Assembly (NCBI RefSeq): GCF_932526225.1
Contig: NC_064046.1
Coordinates: forward strand, 15,761,408-15,825,407
Length of the DNA stretch: 64,000 nucleotides
Direction: 5' to 3'
Source: Nematostella vectensis
Taxonomy: Eukaryota; Cnidaria; Anthozoa; Actiniaria; Edwardsiidae
The notes beneath the pieces are model-generated. The model was not told the DNA's origin. It saw only the letters and a list, made by a program, of their open reading frames with translations, and made no database searches. This document shows, one piece after another, positions 1 to 14,400 of this stretch (position 1 is its first letter; every line of letters starts with the position of its first letter). A program made the position numbers and the translations under genes.

Positions 1-3000
1 TCTTGTGTGCATAAAATATGTACAGGATCCTGAACAAAGCATGAGCACATCAAAGATGCTGAGAGTACATAAAAATGTCCCTATACCTTCTTTTTATGTC
101 ATGACACCCCAAGAACAGTATAATTAAGTATTGATATTTAAAAAAAAAATAAAGAAAAAAAAATAGGCTATCAGCGGGAATCGAACCCGGGTGGCTGCAT
201 TAGTAGTCAAGTGCCCGCAACTAAAGACTAACGTGGCATTGCTGAAGGGAATTGTAATGAAAATTACTATTAATACTATTGTTATCGTAAACTATCCCAA
301 GCAAAGTCACCATCCGACTGGAGGTTACATTCGGGAAAAGCTTCAGGTTTACATTCGGGAATTTGTTTTACGAGTGTAACCTCCAAAAGGTTACAATCGA
401 TAATTATTTTTCCGAATGTAAATTCCAAAAAGTACCATTAGGAAAAATAAAACAGTATACTCGGAAAAAAGATATATCAATCTATCGAGCGCTATGCTCT
501 ATGTTAGAATCTACTTAATCAAGTTATCCAAGGAATCTAGTTAGTTCTTGTGTGCATAAAATATGTACAGGATCCTGAACAAATCATGAGCACATCAAAG
601 ATGCTGAGAGTACATAAAAATGTCCCTATACCTTCTTTTTATGTCATGACACACCAAGAACAGTATAATTAAGTATCGATATTAAAAAAAAAAAATAAAG
701 AAACAAAAATATGCTATCAGCGGGAATCGAACCCGGGTCGCTGCGTTAGTAGTCAAGTGCCCGCAACAAAAGACTAACGTGGCATTGCTGAAGGGAATTG
801 TAATGAAAATTACTTTTAATACTATTGGTATCGTAAACTATCCCAAGCAAAGTCACCATCGGACTGGAGGTTACATTCGGGAAAAGCTTCAGGGTTACAT
901 TCGGGAATTTGTTTTACGAGTGTAACCTCCAAAAGGTTACAATCGATAAATTTTTTTCCGAATGTAAATTCCAAAATGTAACATTAGGAAAAAAAACAGT
1001 ATACTCGGAAAAAAAGGTATATCAATCTATTGAGCGCTATGCTCTATGTTAGAATCTACTTAATCAAGTTATTCAAGGAATCTAGTTAGTTCTTGTGTGC
1101 ATAAAATATGTACAGGATCCTGAACAAAGCATGAGCACATCAAAGATGCTGAGAGTACATAAAAATGTCCCTATACCTTCTTTTTATGTCATGACACCCC
1201 AAGAACAGTATAATTAAGTATTGATATTTAAAAAAAAAAATAAAGAAAAAAAATTGGCTATCAGCGGGAATCGAACCCGGGTGGCTGCATTAGTAGTCAA
1301 GTGCCCGCAACGAAAGACTAACGTGGCATTGCTGAAGGGAATTGTAATGAAAATTACTATTAATACTATTGTTATCGTAAACTATCCCAAGCAAAGTCAC
1401 CATCGGACTGGAGGTTACATTCGGGAAAAGCTTCAGGTTTACATTCGGGAAATTGTTTTACGAGTGTAACCTCCAAAAGGTTACAATCGATAATTATTGT
1501 TCCGAATGTAAATTCCAAAAAGTACCATTAGGAAAAATAAAACAGTATACTCGGAAAAAAAGGTATATCAATCTATCGAGCGCTATGCTCTATGTTAGAA
1601 TCTACTTAATGAAGTTATCCAAGGAATCTAGTTAGTTCTTGTGTGCATAAAATATGTACAGGACCCTGAACAAAGCATGAGCACATCAAAGATGCTGAGA
1701 GTACATAAAAATGTCCCTATACCTTCTTTTTATGTCATGACACCCCAAGAACAGTATAATTAAGTATTGATATTTAAAAGAAAAAATAAAGAAAAAAAAA
1801 TAGGCTATCAGCGGGAATCGAACCCGGGTGGCTGCATTAGTAGTCAAGTGCCCGCAACGAAAGACTAACGTGGCATTGCTGAAGGGAATTGTAATGAAAA
1901 TTACTATTAATACTATTGTTATCGTAAACTATCCCAAGCAAAGTCACCATCGGACTGGAGGTTACATTCGGGAAAAGCTTCAGGGTTACATTCGGGAATT
2001 TGTTTTACGAGTGTAACCTCCAAAAGGTTACAATCGATAATTATTTTTCCGAATGTAAATTCCAAAAAGTACCATTAGGAAAAATAAAACAGTATACTCG
2101 GAAAAAAAGGTATATCAATCTATCGAGCGCTATGCTCTATGTTAGAATCTACTTAATGAAGTTATCCAAGGAATCTAGTTAGTTCTTGTGTGCATAAAAT
2201 ATGTACAGGACCCTGAACAAAGCATGAGCACATCAAAGATGCTGAGAGTACATAAAAATGTCCCTATACCTTCTTTTTATGTCATGACACACCAAGAACA
2301 GTATAAGTAAGTATCGATATTTAAAAAAAAAATAAAGAAAAAAAAATAGGCTATCAGCGAGAATCGAACCCGGGTCGCTGCGTTAGTAGTCAAGTGCCCG
2401 CAACGAAAGACTAACGTGGCATTGCTGAAGGGAATTGTAATGAAAATTACTTTTAATACTATTGGTATCGTAAACTATCCCAAGCAAAGTCACCATCGGA
2501 CTGGAGGTTACATTCGGGAAAAGCTTCAGGGTTACATTCGAAAATTTGTTTTAAGAGAGTAACCTCTAAAAGGTTACAATCGATAATTTTTTTTCCGAAT
2601 GTAAATTCCAAAAAGTAACATTATGAAAAATAAAACAGTATACTCGGAAAAAAAGGTATATCAATCTATCGAGCATTATGCTCTATGTTAGAATCTACTT
2701 AATCAAGTTATCCAAGGAATCTAGTTAGTTCTTGTGTGCAAAAAATATGTACAGGATCCTGAACAAAGCATGAGCACATCAAAGATGCTGAGAGTACATA
2801 AAAATGTCCCTATACCTTCTTTTTATGTCATGACACACCAAGAACAGTATAATTAAGTATTGATATTTAAAAAAAAAATAAAGAAAAAAAATATGCTATC
2901 AGCGGGAATCGAACCCGGGTGGCTGCATTAGTAGTCAAGTGCCCGAAACGAAAGACTAACGTGGCATTGCTGAAGGGAATTGTAATGAAAATTATTATTA

Positions 3001-4368
3001 ATACTATTGTTATCGTAAACTATCCCAAGCAAAGTCACCATCGGACTGGAGGTTACATTGGGGAAAAGCTTCAGCTTTACATTCGGGAATTTGTTTTACG
3101 AGTGTAACCTCCAAAAGGTTACAATCGATAATTATTTTTCCGAATGTAAATTCCAAAAAGTACCATTAGGAAAAATAAAACAGTATACTCGGAAAAAAAG
3201 GTATATCAATCTATCGAGCGCTATGCTCTATGTTAGAATCTACTTAATGAAGTTATCCAAGGAATCTAGTTAGTTCTTGTGTGCATAAAATATGTACAGG
3301 ATCCTGAACAAAGCATGAGCACATCAAAGATGCTGAGAGTACATAAAAATGTCCCTATACCTTCTTTTTATGTCATGACACACCAAGAACAGTAAAATTA
3401 AGTATCGATATTAAAAAAAAAAAATAAAGAAAAAAAAAATAGGCTATCAGCGAGAATCGAACCCGGGTCGCTGCGTTAGTAGTCAAGTGCCCGCAACGAA
3501 AGACTAACGTGGCATTGCTGAAGGGAATTGTAATGAAAATTACTTTTAATACTATTGGTATCGTAAACTATCCCAAGCAAAGTCACCATCGGACTGGAGG
3601 TTACATTCGGGAAAAGCTTCAGGGTTACATTCGGGAATTTGTTTTACGAGAGTAACCTCCAAAAGGTTACAATCGATAATTTTTTTTCCGATAGTAAATT
3701 CCAAAAAGTAACATTAGGAAAAATAAAACAGTATACTCGGAAAAAAAGGTATATCAATATATTGAGCGTTATGCTCTATGTGAGAATCTACTTAATCAAG
3801 TTATCCAAGGAATCTAGTTAGTTCTTGTGTGCATAAAATATGTACAGGATCCTGAACAAAGCATGAGCACATCAAAGATGCTGAGAGTACATAAAAATGT
3901 CCCTATACCTTCTTTTTATGTCATGACACACCAAGAACAGTAGAATTAAGTATCGATATTTAAAAAAAAAATTAAGAAAAAAAAATAGGCTATCAGCGAG
4001 AATCGAACCCGGGTAGCTGCGTTAGTAGTCAAGTGCCCGCAACGAAAGACTAACGTGGCATTGCTAAAGGGAATTGTAATGAAAATTACTTTTAATACTA
4101 TTGGTATCGTAAACTATCCCAAGCAAAGTCACCATCGGACTGGAGGTTACATTCGGGAAAAGCTTCAGGGTTACATTCGGGAATTTGTTTTACGAGTGTA
4201 ACCTCCAAAAGGTTACAATCGATAATTTTTTTTCCGAATGTAAATTCCAAAAAGTAACATTAGGAAAACTAAAACAGTATACTCGGAAAAAAAGGTATAT
4301 CAATCTATCGAGCGCTATGCTCTATGTTAGAATCTACTTAATGAAGTTATCCAAGGAATCTAGTTAGT
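1..4368. repeat. Array block I: partial copy of the higher-order repeat start (8 monomers)
   Basis: Monomers start at 1, 546, 1091, 1637, 2184, 2730, 3275 and 3823. The unit at 546 shares the AAAGAAAC-AAAAATATGC tract and CAACAAAAG with the units at 19101 and 39323. The units at 1091, 1637 and 2184 match those at 20193, 20739 and 21285. The unit at 2730 has the ACATTGGGGAAAAG and CAGCTTTACA variants and matches 42054. The units at 3275 (AGTAAAATTAAG) and 3823 (AGTAGAATTAAG) match 42599 and 43145. Correspondence stops at 4369. The monomer that sits at 19648 and 39869 in the other copies is absent here between 546 and 1091. Confidence 0.85.
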
Positions 4369-7300
4369 TCTTGTGTGCATAAAATATGTACAGGATCCTG
4401 AACAAAGCATGAGCACATCAAAGATGCTGAGAGTACATAAAAATGTCCCTATACCTTCTTTTTATGTCATGACACACCAAGAACAGTATAATTATGTATC
4501 GATATTTAAAAAAAAAATAAAGAAAAAAAATAGGCTATCAGCGGGAATCGAACCCGGGTCGCTGCGTTAGTAGTCAAGTGCCCGCAACGGAAGACTAATG
4601 TGGCATTGCTGAAGGAAATTGTAATGAAAATTACTTTTAATACTATTGGTATCGTAAACTATCCCAAGCAAAGTCACCATCGGACTGGAGGTTACATTCG
4701 GGAAAAGCTTCAGGGTTACATTCGGGAATTTGTTTTACGAGTGTAACCTCCAAAAGGTTACAATCGATAATTTTTTTTCCGAATGTAAATTCCAAAAAGT
4801 AACATTAGGAAAACTAAAACAGTATACTCGGAAAAAAAGGTATATCAATCTATCGAGCGCTATGCTCTATGTTAGAATCTACTTAATGAAGTTATCCAAG
4901 GAATCTAGTTAGTTCTTGTGTGCATAAAATATGTACAGGATCCTGAACAAAGCATGAGCACATCAAAGATGCTGAGAGTACATAAAAATGTCCCTATACC
5001 TTCTTTTTATGTCATGACACACCAAGAACAGTATAATTATGTATCGATATTTAAAAAAAAAATAAAGAAAAAAAATATGCTATCAGCGGGAATCGAACCC
5101 GGGTCGCTGCGTTGGTAGTCAAGTGCCCGCAACGGAAGACTAATGTGGCATTGCTGAAGGAAATTGTAATGAAAATTACTTTTAATACTATTGGTATCGT
5201 AAACTATCCAAGCAAAGTCACCATCGGACTGGAGGTTACATTCGGGAAAAGCTTTAGGGTTACATTCGGGAATTTGTTTTACGAGTGTTTCCTCCAAAAG
5301 GTTAGAATAGATAATTTTTTTCCGAATGTAAATTCCAAAAAGTAACATTAGGAAAAATAAAACAGTATACTCGGAAAAAAAGGTATATCAATCTATCGAG
5401 CGCTATGCTCTATGTTAGAATCTACTTAATGAAGTTATCCAAGGAATCTAGTTAGTTCTTGTGTGCATAAAATATGTACAGGATCCTGAACAAAGCATGA
5501 GCACATCAAAGATGCTGAGAGTACATAAAAATGTTCCTATACCTTCTTTTTATGTCATGACACACCAATAACAGTATAATTAAGTATCGATATTTAAAAA
5601 ATAAAAAATAAAGAAAAAAAAAGGCTATCAGCGGGAATCGAACCCGGGTGGCTGCGTTAGTAGTCAAGTGCCCGCAACGAAAGACTAACGTGGCATTGCT
5701 GAAGGGAATTGTAACGAACATTACTTTTAATACTATTGGTATCGTAAACTATCCCAAGCAAAGTCACCATCGGACTGGAGGTTACATTCGGGAAAAGCTT
5801 CAGGGTTACATTCGGGAATTTGTTTTACGAGTGTAACCTCCAAAAGGTTACAATCGATAATTTTTTTTACGAATGTAAATTCCAAAAAGTAACATTAGGA
5901 AAAATAAAACAGTATACTCGGAAAAAAAGGTATATCAATCTATCGAGCGCTATGCTCTATGTTAGAATCTACTTAATCAAGTTATCCAAGGAATCTAGTT
6001 AGTTCTTGTGTGCATAAAATATGTACAGGATCCTGAACAAAGCATGAGCACATCAAAGATGCTGAGAGTACATAAATATGTCCCTATACCTTCTTTTTAT
6101 GTCATGACACACCAAGAACAGTATAATTAAGTATCGATATTTAAAAAAAAAAAATAAAGAAAAAAAATATGCTATCAGCGGGAATCGAACCCGGGTCGCT
6201 GCGTTAGTAGTCAAGTGCCCGCAACGAAAGAATAACGTGGCATTGCTGAAGCGAATTGTAATGAAAATTACTTTTAATACTAATGGTATCGTAAACTATC
6301 CCAAGCAAAGTCACCATCGGACTGTAGGTTACATTCGGGAAAAGCTTCAGGGTTACATTCGGGAATTTGTTTTACGAGTGTAACCTCCAAAAGGTTACAA
6401 TCGATAATTTTTTTTCCAAATGTAAATTCCAAATAGTAACATTAGGAAAAATAAAACAGTATACTCGGAAAAAAAGGTATATCAATCTATCGAGCGCTAT
6501 GCTCTATGTTAGAATCTACTTAATGAAGTTATCCAAGGAATCTAGTTAGTTCTTGTGTTCATAAAATATGTACAGGATCCTGAACAAAGCATGAGCACAT
6601 CAAAGATGCTGAGAGTACATAAAAATGTCCCTATACCTTCTTTTTATGTCATGACACACCAAGAACAGTATAATTAAGTATCGATATTTAAAAAAAAAAT
6701 AAAGAAAAAAAATATGCTATCAGCGGGAATCGAACCCGGGTCGCTGCGTTAGTAGTCAAGTGCCCGCAACGAAAGACTAACGTGGCATTGCTAAAGGGAA
6801 TTGTAATGAAAATTACTTTTAATACTATTGGTATCGTAAACTATCCCAAGCAAAGTCACCATCGGACTGGAGGTTACATTCGGGAAAAGCTTCAGGGTTA
6901 CATTCGGGAATTTGTTTTACGAGTGTAACCTCCAAAAGGTTACAATCGATAATTTTTTTTCCGAATGTAAATTCCAAAAAGTAACATTAGGAAAACTAAA
7001 ACAGTATACTCGGAAAAAAAGGTATATCAATCTATCGAGCGCTATGCTCTATGTTAGAATCTACTTAATGAAGTTATCCAAGGAATCTAGTTAGTTCTTG
7101 TGTGCATAAAATATGTACAGGATCCTGAACAAAGCATGAGCACATCAAAGATGCTGAGAGTACATAAAAATGTCCCTATACCTTCTTTTTATGTCATGAC
7201 ACACCAAGAACAGTATAATTATGTATCGATATTTAAAAAAAAAATAAAGAAAAAAAATAGGCTATCAGCGGGAATCGAACCCGGGTCGCTGCGTTAGTAG

Positions 7301-10300
7301 TCAAGTGCCCGCAACGGAAGACTAATGTGGCATTGCTGAAGGAAATTGTAATGAAAATTACTTTTAATACTATTGGTATCGTAAACTATCCCAAGCAAAG
7401 TCACCATCGGACTGGAGGTTACATTCGGGAAAAGCTTCAGGGTTACATTCGGGAATTTGTTTTACGAGTGTAACCTCCAAAAGGTTACAATCGATAATTT
7501 TTTTTCCGAATGTAAATTCCAAAAAGTAACATTAGGAAAACTAAAACAGTATACTCGGAAAAAAAGGTATATCAATCTATCGAGCGCTATGCTCTATGTT
7601 AGAATCTACTTAATGAAGTTATCCAAGGAATCTAGTTAGTTCTTGTGTGCATAAAATATGTACAGGATCCTGAACAAAGCATGAGCACATCAAAGATGCT
7701 GAGAGTACATAAAAATGTCCCTATACCTTCTTTTTATGTCATGACACACCAAGAACAGTATAATTATGTATCGATATTTAAAAAAAAAATAAAGAAAAAA
7801 AATATGCTATCAGCGGGAATCGAACCCGGGTCGCTGCGTTGGTAGTCAAGTGCCCGCAACGGAAGACTAATGTGGCATTGCTGAAGGAAATTGTAATGAA
7901 AATTACTTTTAATACTATTGGTATCGTAAACTATCCAAGCAAAGTCACCATCGGACTGGAGGTTACATTCGGGAAAAGCTTTAGGGTTACATTCGGGAAT
8001 TTGTTTTACGAGTGTTTCCTCCAAAAGGTTAGAATAGATAATTTTTTTCCGAATGTAAATTCCAAAAAGTAACATTAGGAAAAATAAAACAGTATACTCG
8101 GAAAAAAAGGTATATCAATCTATCGAGCGCTATGCTCTATGTTAGAATCTACTTAATGAAGTTATCCAAGGAATCTAGTTAGTTCTTGTGTGCATAAAAT
8201 ATGTACAGGATCCTGAACAAAGCATGAGCACATCAAAGATGCTGAGAGTACATAAAAATGTTCCTATACCTTCTTTTTATGTCATGACACACCAATAACA
8301 GTATAATTAAGTATCGATATTTAAAAAATAAAAAATAAAGAAAAAAAAAGGCTATCAGCGGGAATCGAACCCGGGTGGCTGCGTTAGTAGTCAAGTGCCC
8401 GCAACGAAAGACTAACGTGGCATTGCTGAAGGGAATTGTAACGAACATTACTTTTAATACTATTGGTATCGTAAACTATCCCAAGCAAAGTCACCATCGG
8501 ACTGGAGGTTACATTCGGGAAAAGCTTCAGGGTTACATTCGGGAATTTGTTTTACGAGTGTAACCTCCAAAAGGTTACAATCGATAATTTTTTTTCCGAA
8601 TGTAAATTCCAAAAAGTAACATTAGGAAAACTAAAACAGTATACTCGGAAAAAAAGGTATATCAATCTATCGAGCGCTATGCTCTATGTTAGAATCTACT
8701 TAATGAAGTTATCCAAGGAATCTAGTTAGTTCTTGTGTGCATAAAATATGTACAGGATCCTGAACAAAGCATGAGCACATCAAAGATGCTGAGAGTACAT
8801 AAAAATGTCCCTATACCTTCTTTTTATGTCATGACACACCAAGAACAGTATAATTATGTATCGATATTTAAAAAAAAAATAAAGAAAAAAAATAGGCTAT
8901 CAGCGGGAATCGAACCCGGGTCGCTGCGTTAGTAGTCAAGTGCCCGCAACGGAAGACTAATGTGGCATTGCTGAAGGAAATTGTAATGAAAATTACTTTT
9001 AATACTATTGGTATCGTAAACTATCCCAAGCAAAGTCACCATCGGACTGGAGGTTACATTCGGGAAAAGCTTCAGGGTTACATTCGGGAATTTGTTTTAC
9101 GAGTGTAACCTCCAAAAGGTTACAATCGATAATTTTTTTTCCGAATGTAAATTCCAAAAAGTAACATTAGGAAAACTAAAACAGTATACTCGGAAAAAAA
9201 GGTATATCAATCTATCGAGCGCTATGCTCTATGTTAGAATCTACTTAATGAAGTTATCCAAGGAATCTAGTTAGTTCTTGTGTGCATAAAATATGTACAG
9301 GATCCTGAACAAAGCATGAGCACATCAAAGATGCTGAGAGTACATAAAAATGTCCCTATACCTTCTTTTTATGTCATGACACACCAAGAACAGTATAATT
9401 ATGTATCGATATTTAAAAAAAAAATAAAGAAAAAAAATATGCTATCAGCGGGAATCGAACCCGGGTCGCTGCGTTGGTAGTCAAGTGCCCGCAACGGAAG
9501 ACTAATGTGGCATTGCTGAAGGAAATTGTAATGAAAATTACTTTTAATACTATTGGTATCGTAAACTATCCAAGCAAAGTCACCATCGGACTGGAGGTTA
9601 CATTCGGGAAAAGCTTTAGGGTTACATTCGGGAATTTGTTTTACGAGTGTTTCCTCCAAAAGGTTAGAATAGATAATTTTTTTCCGAATGTAAATTCCAA
9701 AAAGTAACATTAGGAAAAATAAAACAGTATACTCGGAAAAAAAGGTATATCAATCTATCGAGCGCTATGCTCTATGTTAGAATCTACTTAATGAAGTTAT
9801 CCAAGGAATCTAGTTAGTTCTTGTGTGCATAAAATATGTACAGGATCCTGAACAAAGCATGAGCACATCAAAGATGCTGAGAGTACATAAAAATGTTCCT
9901 ATACCTTCTTTTTATGTCATGACACACCAATAACAGTATAATTAAGTATCGATATTTAAAAAATAAAAAATAAAGAAAAAAAAAGGCTATCAGCGGGAAT
10001 CGAACCCGGGTGGCTGCGTTAGTAGTCAAGTGCCCGCAACGAAAGACTAACGTGGCATTGCTGAAGGGAATTGTAACGAACATTACTTTTAATACTATTG
10101 GTATCGTAAACTATCCCAAGCAAAGTCACCATCGGACTGGAGGTTACATTCGGGAAAAGCTTCAGGGTTACATTCGGGAATTTGTTTTACGAGTGTAACC
10201 TCCAAAAGGTTACAATCGATAATTTTTTTTACGAATGTAAATTCCAAAAAGTAACATTAGGAAAAATAAAACAGTATACTCGGAAAAAAAGGTATATCAA

Positions 10301-11455
10301 TCTATCGAGCGCTATGCTCTATGTTAGAATCTACTTAATCAAGTTATCCAAGGAATCTAGTTAGTTCTTGTGTGCATAAAATATGTACAGGATCCTGAAC
10401 AAAGCATGAGCACATCAAAGATGCTGAGAGTACATAAATATGTCCCTATACCTTCTTTTTATGTCATGACACACAAAGAACAGTATAATTAAGTATCGAT
10501 ATTTAAAAAAAAAAAATAAAGAAAAAAAATATGCTATCAGCGGGAATCGAACCCGGGTCGCTGCGTTAGTAGTCAAGTGCCCGCAACGAAAGAATAACGT
10601 GGCATTGCTGAAGCGAATTGTAATGAAAATTACTTTTAATACTAATGGTATCGTAAACTATCCCAAGCAAAGTCACCATCGGACTGTAGGTTACATTCGG
10701 GAAAAGCTTCAGGGTTACATTCGGGAATTTGTTTTACGAGTGTAACCTCCAAAAGGTTACAATCGATAATTTTTTTTCCAAATGTAAATTCCAAATAGTA
10801 ACATTAGGAAAAATAAAACAGTATACTCGGAAAAAAAGGTATATCAATCTATCGAGCGCTATGCTCTATGTTAGAATCTACTTAATGAAGTTATCCAAGG
10901 AATCTAGTTAGTTCTTGTGTTCATAAAATATGTACAGGATCCTGAACAAAGCATGAGCACATCAAAGATGCTGAGAGTACATAAAAATGTCCCTATACCT
11001 TCTTTTTATGTCATGACACACCAAGAACAGTATAATTAAGTATCGATATTTAAAAAAAAAATAAAGAAAAAAAATATGCTATCAGCGGGAATCGAACCCG
11101 GGTCGCTGCGTTAGTAGTCAAGTGCCCGCAACGGAAGACTAATGTGGCATTGCTGAAGGAAATTGTAATGAAAATTACTTTTAATACTATTGGTATCGTA
11201 AACTATCCAAGCAAAGTCACCATCGGACTGGAGGTTACATTCGGGAAAAGCTTTAGGGTTACATTCGGGAATTTGTTTTACGAGTGTATCCTCCAAAAGG
11301 TTAGAATAGATAATTTTTTTCCGAATGTAAATTCCAAAAAGTAACATTAGGAAAAATAAAACAGTATACTCGGACAAAAAGGTATATCAATCTATCGAGC
11401 GCTATGCTCTATGTTAGAATCTACTTAATAAAGTTATCCAAGGAATCTAGTTAGT
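4369..11455. repeat. Array block II: recent 3- and 5-monomer duplications (ABCDE-ABC-ABCDE)
   Basis: Monomers start at 4369 (A), 4914 (B), 5457 (C), 6004 (D), 6551 (E), 7096 (A), 7641 (B), 8184 (C), 8731 (A), 9276 (B), 9819 (C), 10366 (D) and 10913 (E start, then B-like). A carries ATTATGTATC with CAACGGAAG. B carries AAGCTTTAGGG and GGTTAGAATAG. C carries the AAAAAATAAAAAATAAAG tract and GTAACGAACATTAC. D carries GAAGCGAATTG and GACTGTAGG. Offsets are 2727 bp (five units) and 1635 bp (three units). The copies look almost identical by eye: the only substitution I noticed between the D units at 6004 and 10366 is ACACCAAG against ACACAAAG. This is the least diverged part of the window. Confidence 0.88.
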
Positions 11456-14400
11456 TCTTGTGTGCATAAAATATGTACAGGATCCTGAACAAAGCATGAG
11501 CACATCAAAGATGCTGAGAGTACATAAAAATGTCCCTATACCTTCTTTTTATGTCATGACACACCAAGAACAGAATAATTAAGTATCGATATTTAAAAAA
11601 AAAAAATAAAGAAAAAAAATAGGCTATCAGCGGGAATCGAATCCGGGTCGCTGCGTTAGTAGTCAAGTGCCCGCAACGAAAGACTAACGTGGCATTGCTG
11701 AAGCAAATTGTAATGAAAATTACTTTTAATACTAATGGTATCGTAAACTATCCCAAGCAAAGTCACCATCGGACTGTAGGTTACATTCGGGAAAAGCTTC
11801 AGGGTTACATTCGGGAATTTGTTTTACGAGTGTAACCTCCAAAAGGTTACAATCGATAATTTTTTTTCCGAATGTAAATTCCAAATAGTAACATTAGGAA
11901 AAATAAAACAGTATACTCGGAAAAAAAGGTATATCAATCTATCGAGCGCTATGCTCTATGTTAGAATCTACTTAATGAAGTTATCCAAGGAATCTAATTA
12001 GTTCTTGTGTGCATAAAATATGTACAGGATCCTGAACAAAGCATGAGCACATCAAAGATGCTAAGAGTACATAAATATGTCCCTATACCTTCTTTTTATG
12101 TCATGACACACCAAGAACAGTATAATTAAGTATCGATATTTAAAAAAAAATAAAGAAAAAAAAAAATAGGCTATCAGCGGGAATCGAACCCGGGTCGCTG
12201 CGTTAGTAGTCAAGTGCCCGCAACGAAAGACTAATGTGGCATTGCTGAAGGGAATTGTAATGAAAATTACTTTTAATACTATTAATATCGTAAACTATCC
12301 CAAGCAAAGTCACCATCGGACTGGAGGTTACATTCGGGAAAAGCTTCAGGGTTACATTCGGGAATTTGTTTTACGAGTGTATCCTCCAAAAGGTTAGAAT
12401 AGATAATTTTTTTCCGAATGTAAATTCCAAAAAGTAACATTAGGAAAAATAAAACAGTATACTCGGACAAAAAGGTATATCAATCTATCGAGCGCTATGC
12501 TCTATGTTAGAATCTACTTAATGAAGTTATCCAAGGAATCTAGTTAGTTCTTGTGTGCATAAAATATGTACAGGATCCTGAACAAAGCATGAGCACATCA
12601 AAGATGCTGAGAGTACATAAAAATGTCCCTATACCTTCTTTTTATGTCATGACACACCAAGAACAGAATAATTAAGTATCGATATTTAAAAAAAAAAATA
12701 AAGAAAAAAAATATGCTATCAGCGGGAATCGAATCCGGGTCGCTGCGTTAGTAGTCAAGTGCCCGCAACGAAAGACTAACGTGGCATTGCTGAAGGGAAT
12801 TGTAATGAAAATTACTTTTAATACTATTGGTATCGTAAACTATCCCAAGCAAAGTCACCATCGGACTGGAGGTTACATTCGGGAAAAGCTTCAGGGTTAC
12901 ATTCGGGAATTTGTTTTACGAGTGTAACCTTCAAACGGTTACAATCGATAATTTTTTTTCAGAATGTAAATTCCAAAAAGTAACATTAGGAAAAATAAAA
13001 CAGTATACTCGGAAAAAAAGGTATATCAATCTATCGAGCGCTATGCTCTATCTTAGAATCTACTTAATCAAGTTATCCAAGGAATCTAGTTAGTTCTTGT
13101 GTGCATAAAATATGTACAGGATCCTGAACAAAGCATGAGCACATCAAAGATGCTAAGAGTACATAAATATGTCCCTATACCTTCTTTTTATGTCATGACA
13201 CACCAAGAACAGTATAATTAAGTATCGATATTTAAAAAAAAATAAAGAAAAAAAAAAAAATAGGCTATCAGCGGGAATCGAACCCGGGTCGCTGCGTTAG
13301 TAGTCAAGTGCCCGCAACGAAAGAATCATGTGGCATTGCTGAAGGGAATTGTAATGAAAATTAATTTTAATACTATTGGTATCGTAAACTATCCCAAGCA
13401 AAGTCACCATCGGACTGGAGGTTACATTCGGGAAAAGCTTTAGGGTTACATTCGGGAATTTGTTTTACGAGTGTATCCTCCAAAAGGTTAGAAGAGATAA
13501 TTTTTTTCCGAATGTAAATTCCAAAAAGTAACATTAGGAAAAATAAAACAGTATACTCGGAAAAAAAGATATATCAATCTATCGAGCGCTATGCTCTATG
13601 TTAGAATCTACTTAATGAAGTTATCCAAGGAATCTAGTTAGTTCTTGTGTGCATAAAATATGTACAGGATCCTGAACAAAGCATGAGCACATCAAAGATG
13701 CTGAGAGTACATAAAAATGTTCCTATACCTTCTTTTAATGTCATGACACACCAAGAACAGTATAATTAAGTATCGATATTTAAAAAATAAAAAATAAAGA
13801 AAAAAAAAGGCTATCAGCGGGAATCTAACCCGGGTGGCTGCGTTAGTAGTCAAGTGCCCGCAACGAAAGACTAACGTGGCATTGCTGAAGGGAATTGTAA
13901 TGAAAATTACTTTTAATACTATTGGTATCGTAAACTATCCCAAGCAAAGTCACCATCGGACTGGAGGTTACATTCGGGAAAAGCTTCAGGGTTACATTCG
14001 GGAATTTGTTTTACGAGTGTAACCTCCAAAAGGTTACAATCGATAATTTTTTTTACGAATGTAAATTCCAAAAAGTAACATTAGGAAAAATAAAACAGTA
14101 TACTCGGAAAAAAAGGTATATCAATCTATCGAGCGCTATGCTCTATGTTAGAATCTACTTAATCAAGTTATCCAAGGAATCTAGTTAGTTCTTGAGTGCA
14201 TAAAATATGTACAGGATCCTGAACAAAGCATGAGCACATCAAAGATGCTGAGAGTACATAAATATGTCCCTATACCTTCTTTTTATGTCATGACACACCA
14301 AGAACAGTATAATTAAGTATCGATATTTAAAAAAAAAAATAAAGAAAAAAAATATGCTATCAGCGGGAATCGAACCCGGGTCGCTGCGTTAGTAGTCAAG

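Noticed and set aside
5037-5348. A 103-codon minus-strand open frame, repeated at 7764 and 9399.
   Set aside because: It exists because two stop codons are lost in one monomer type (ATTATGTATC variant and TTTCCTCC). The three copies are recent duplicates, so conservation is no evidence of coding.
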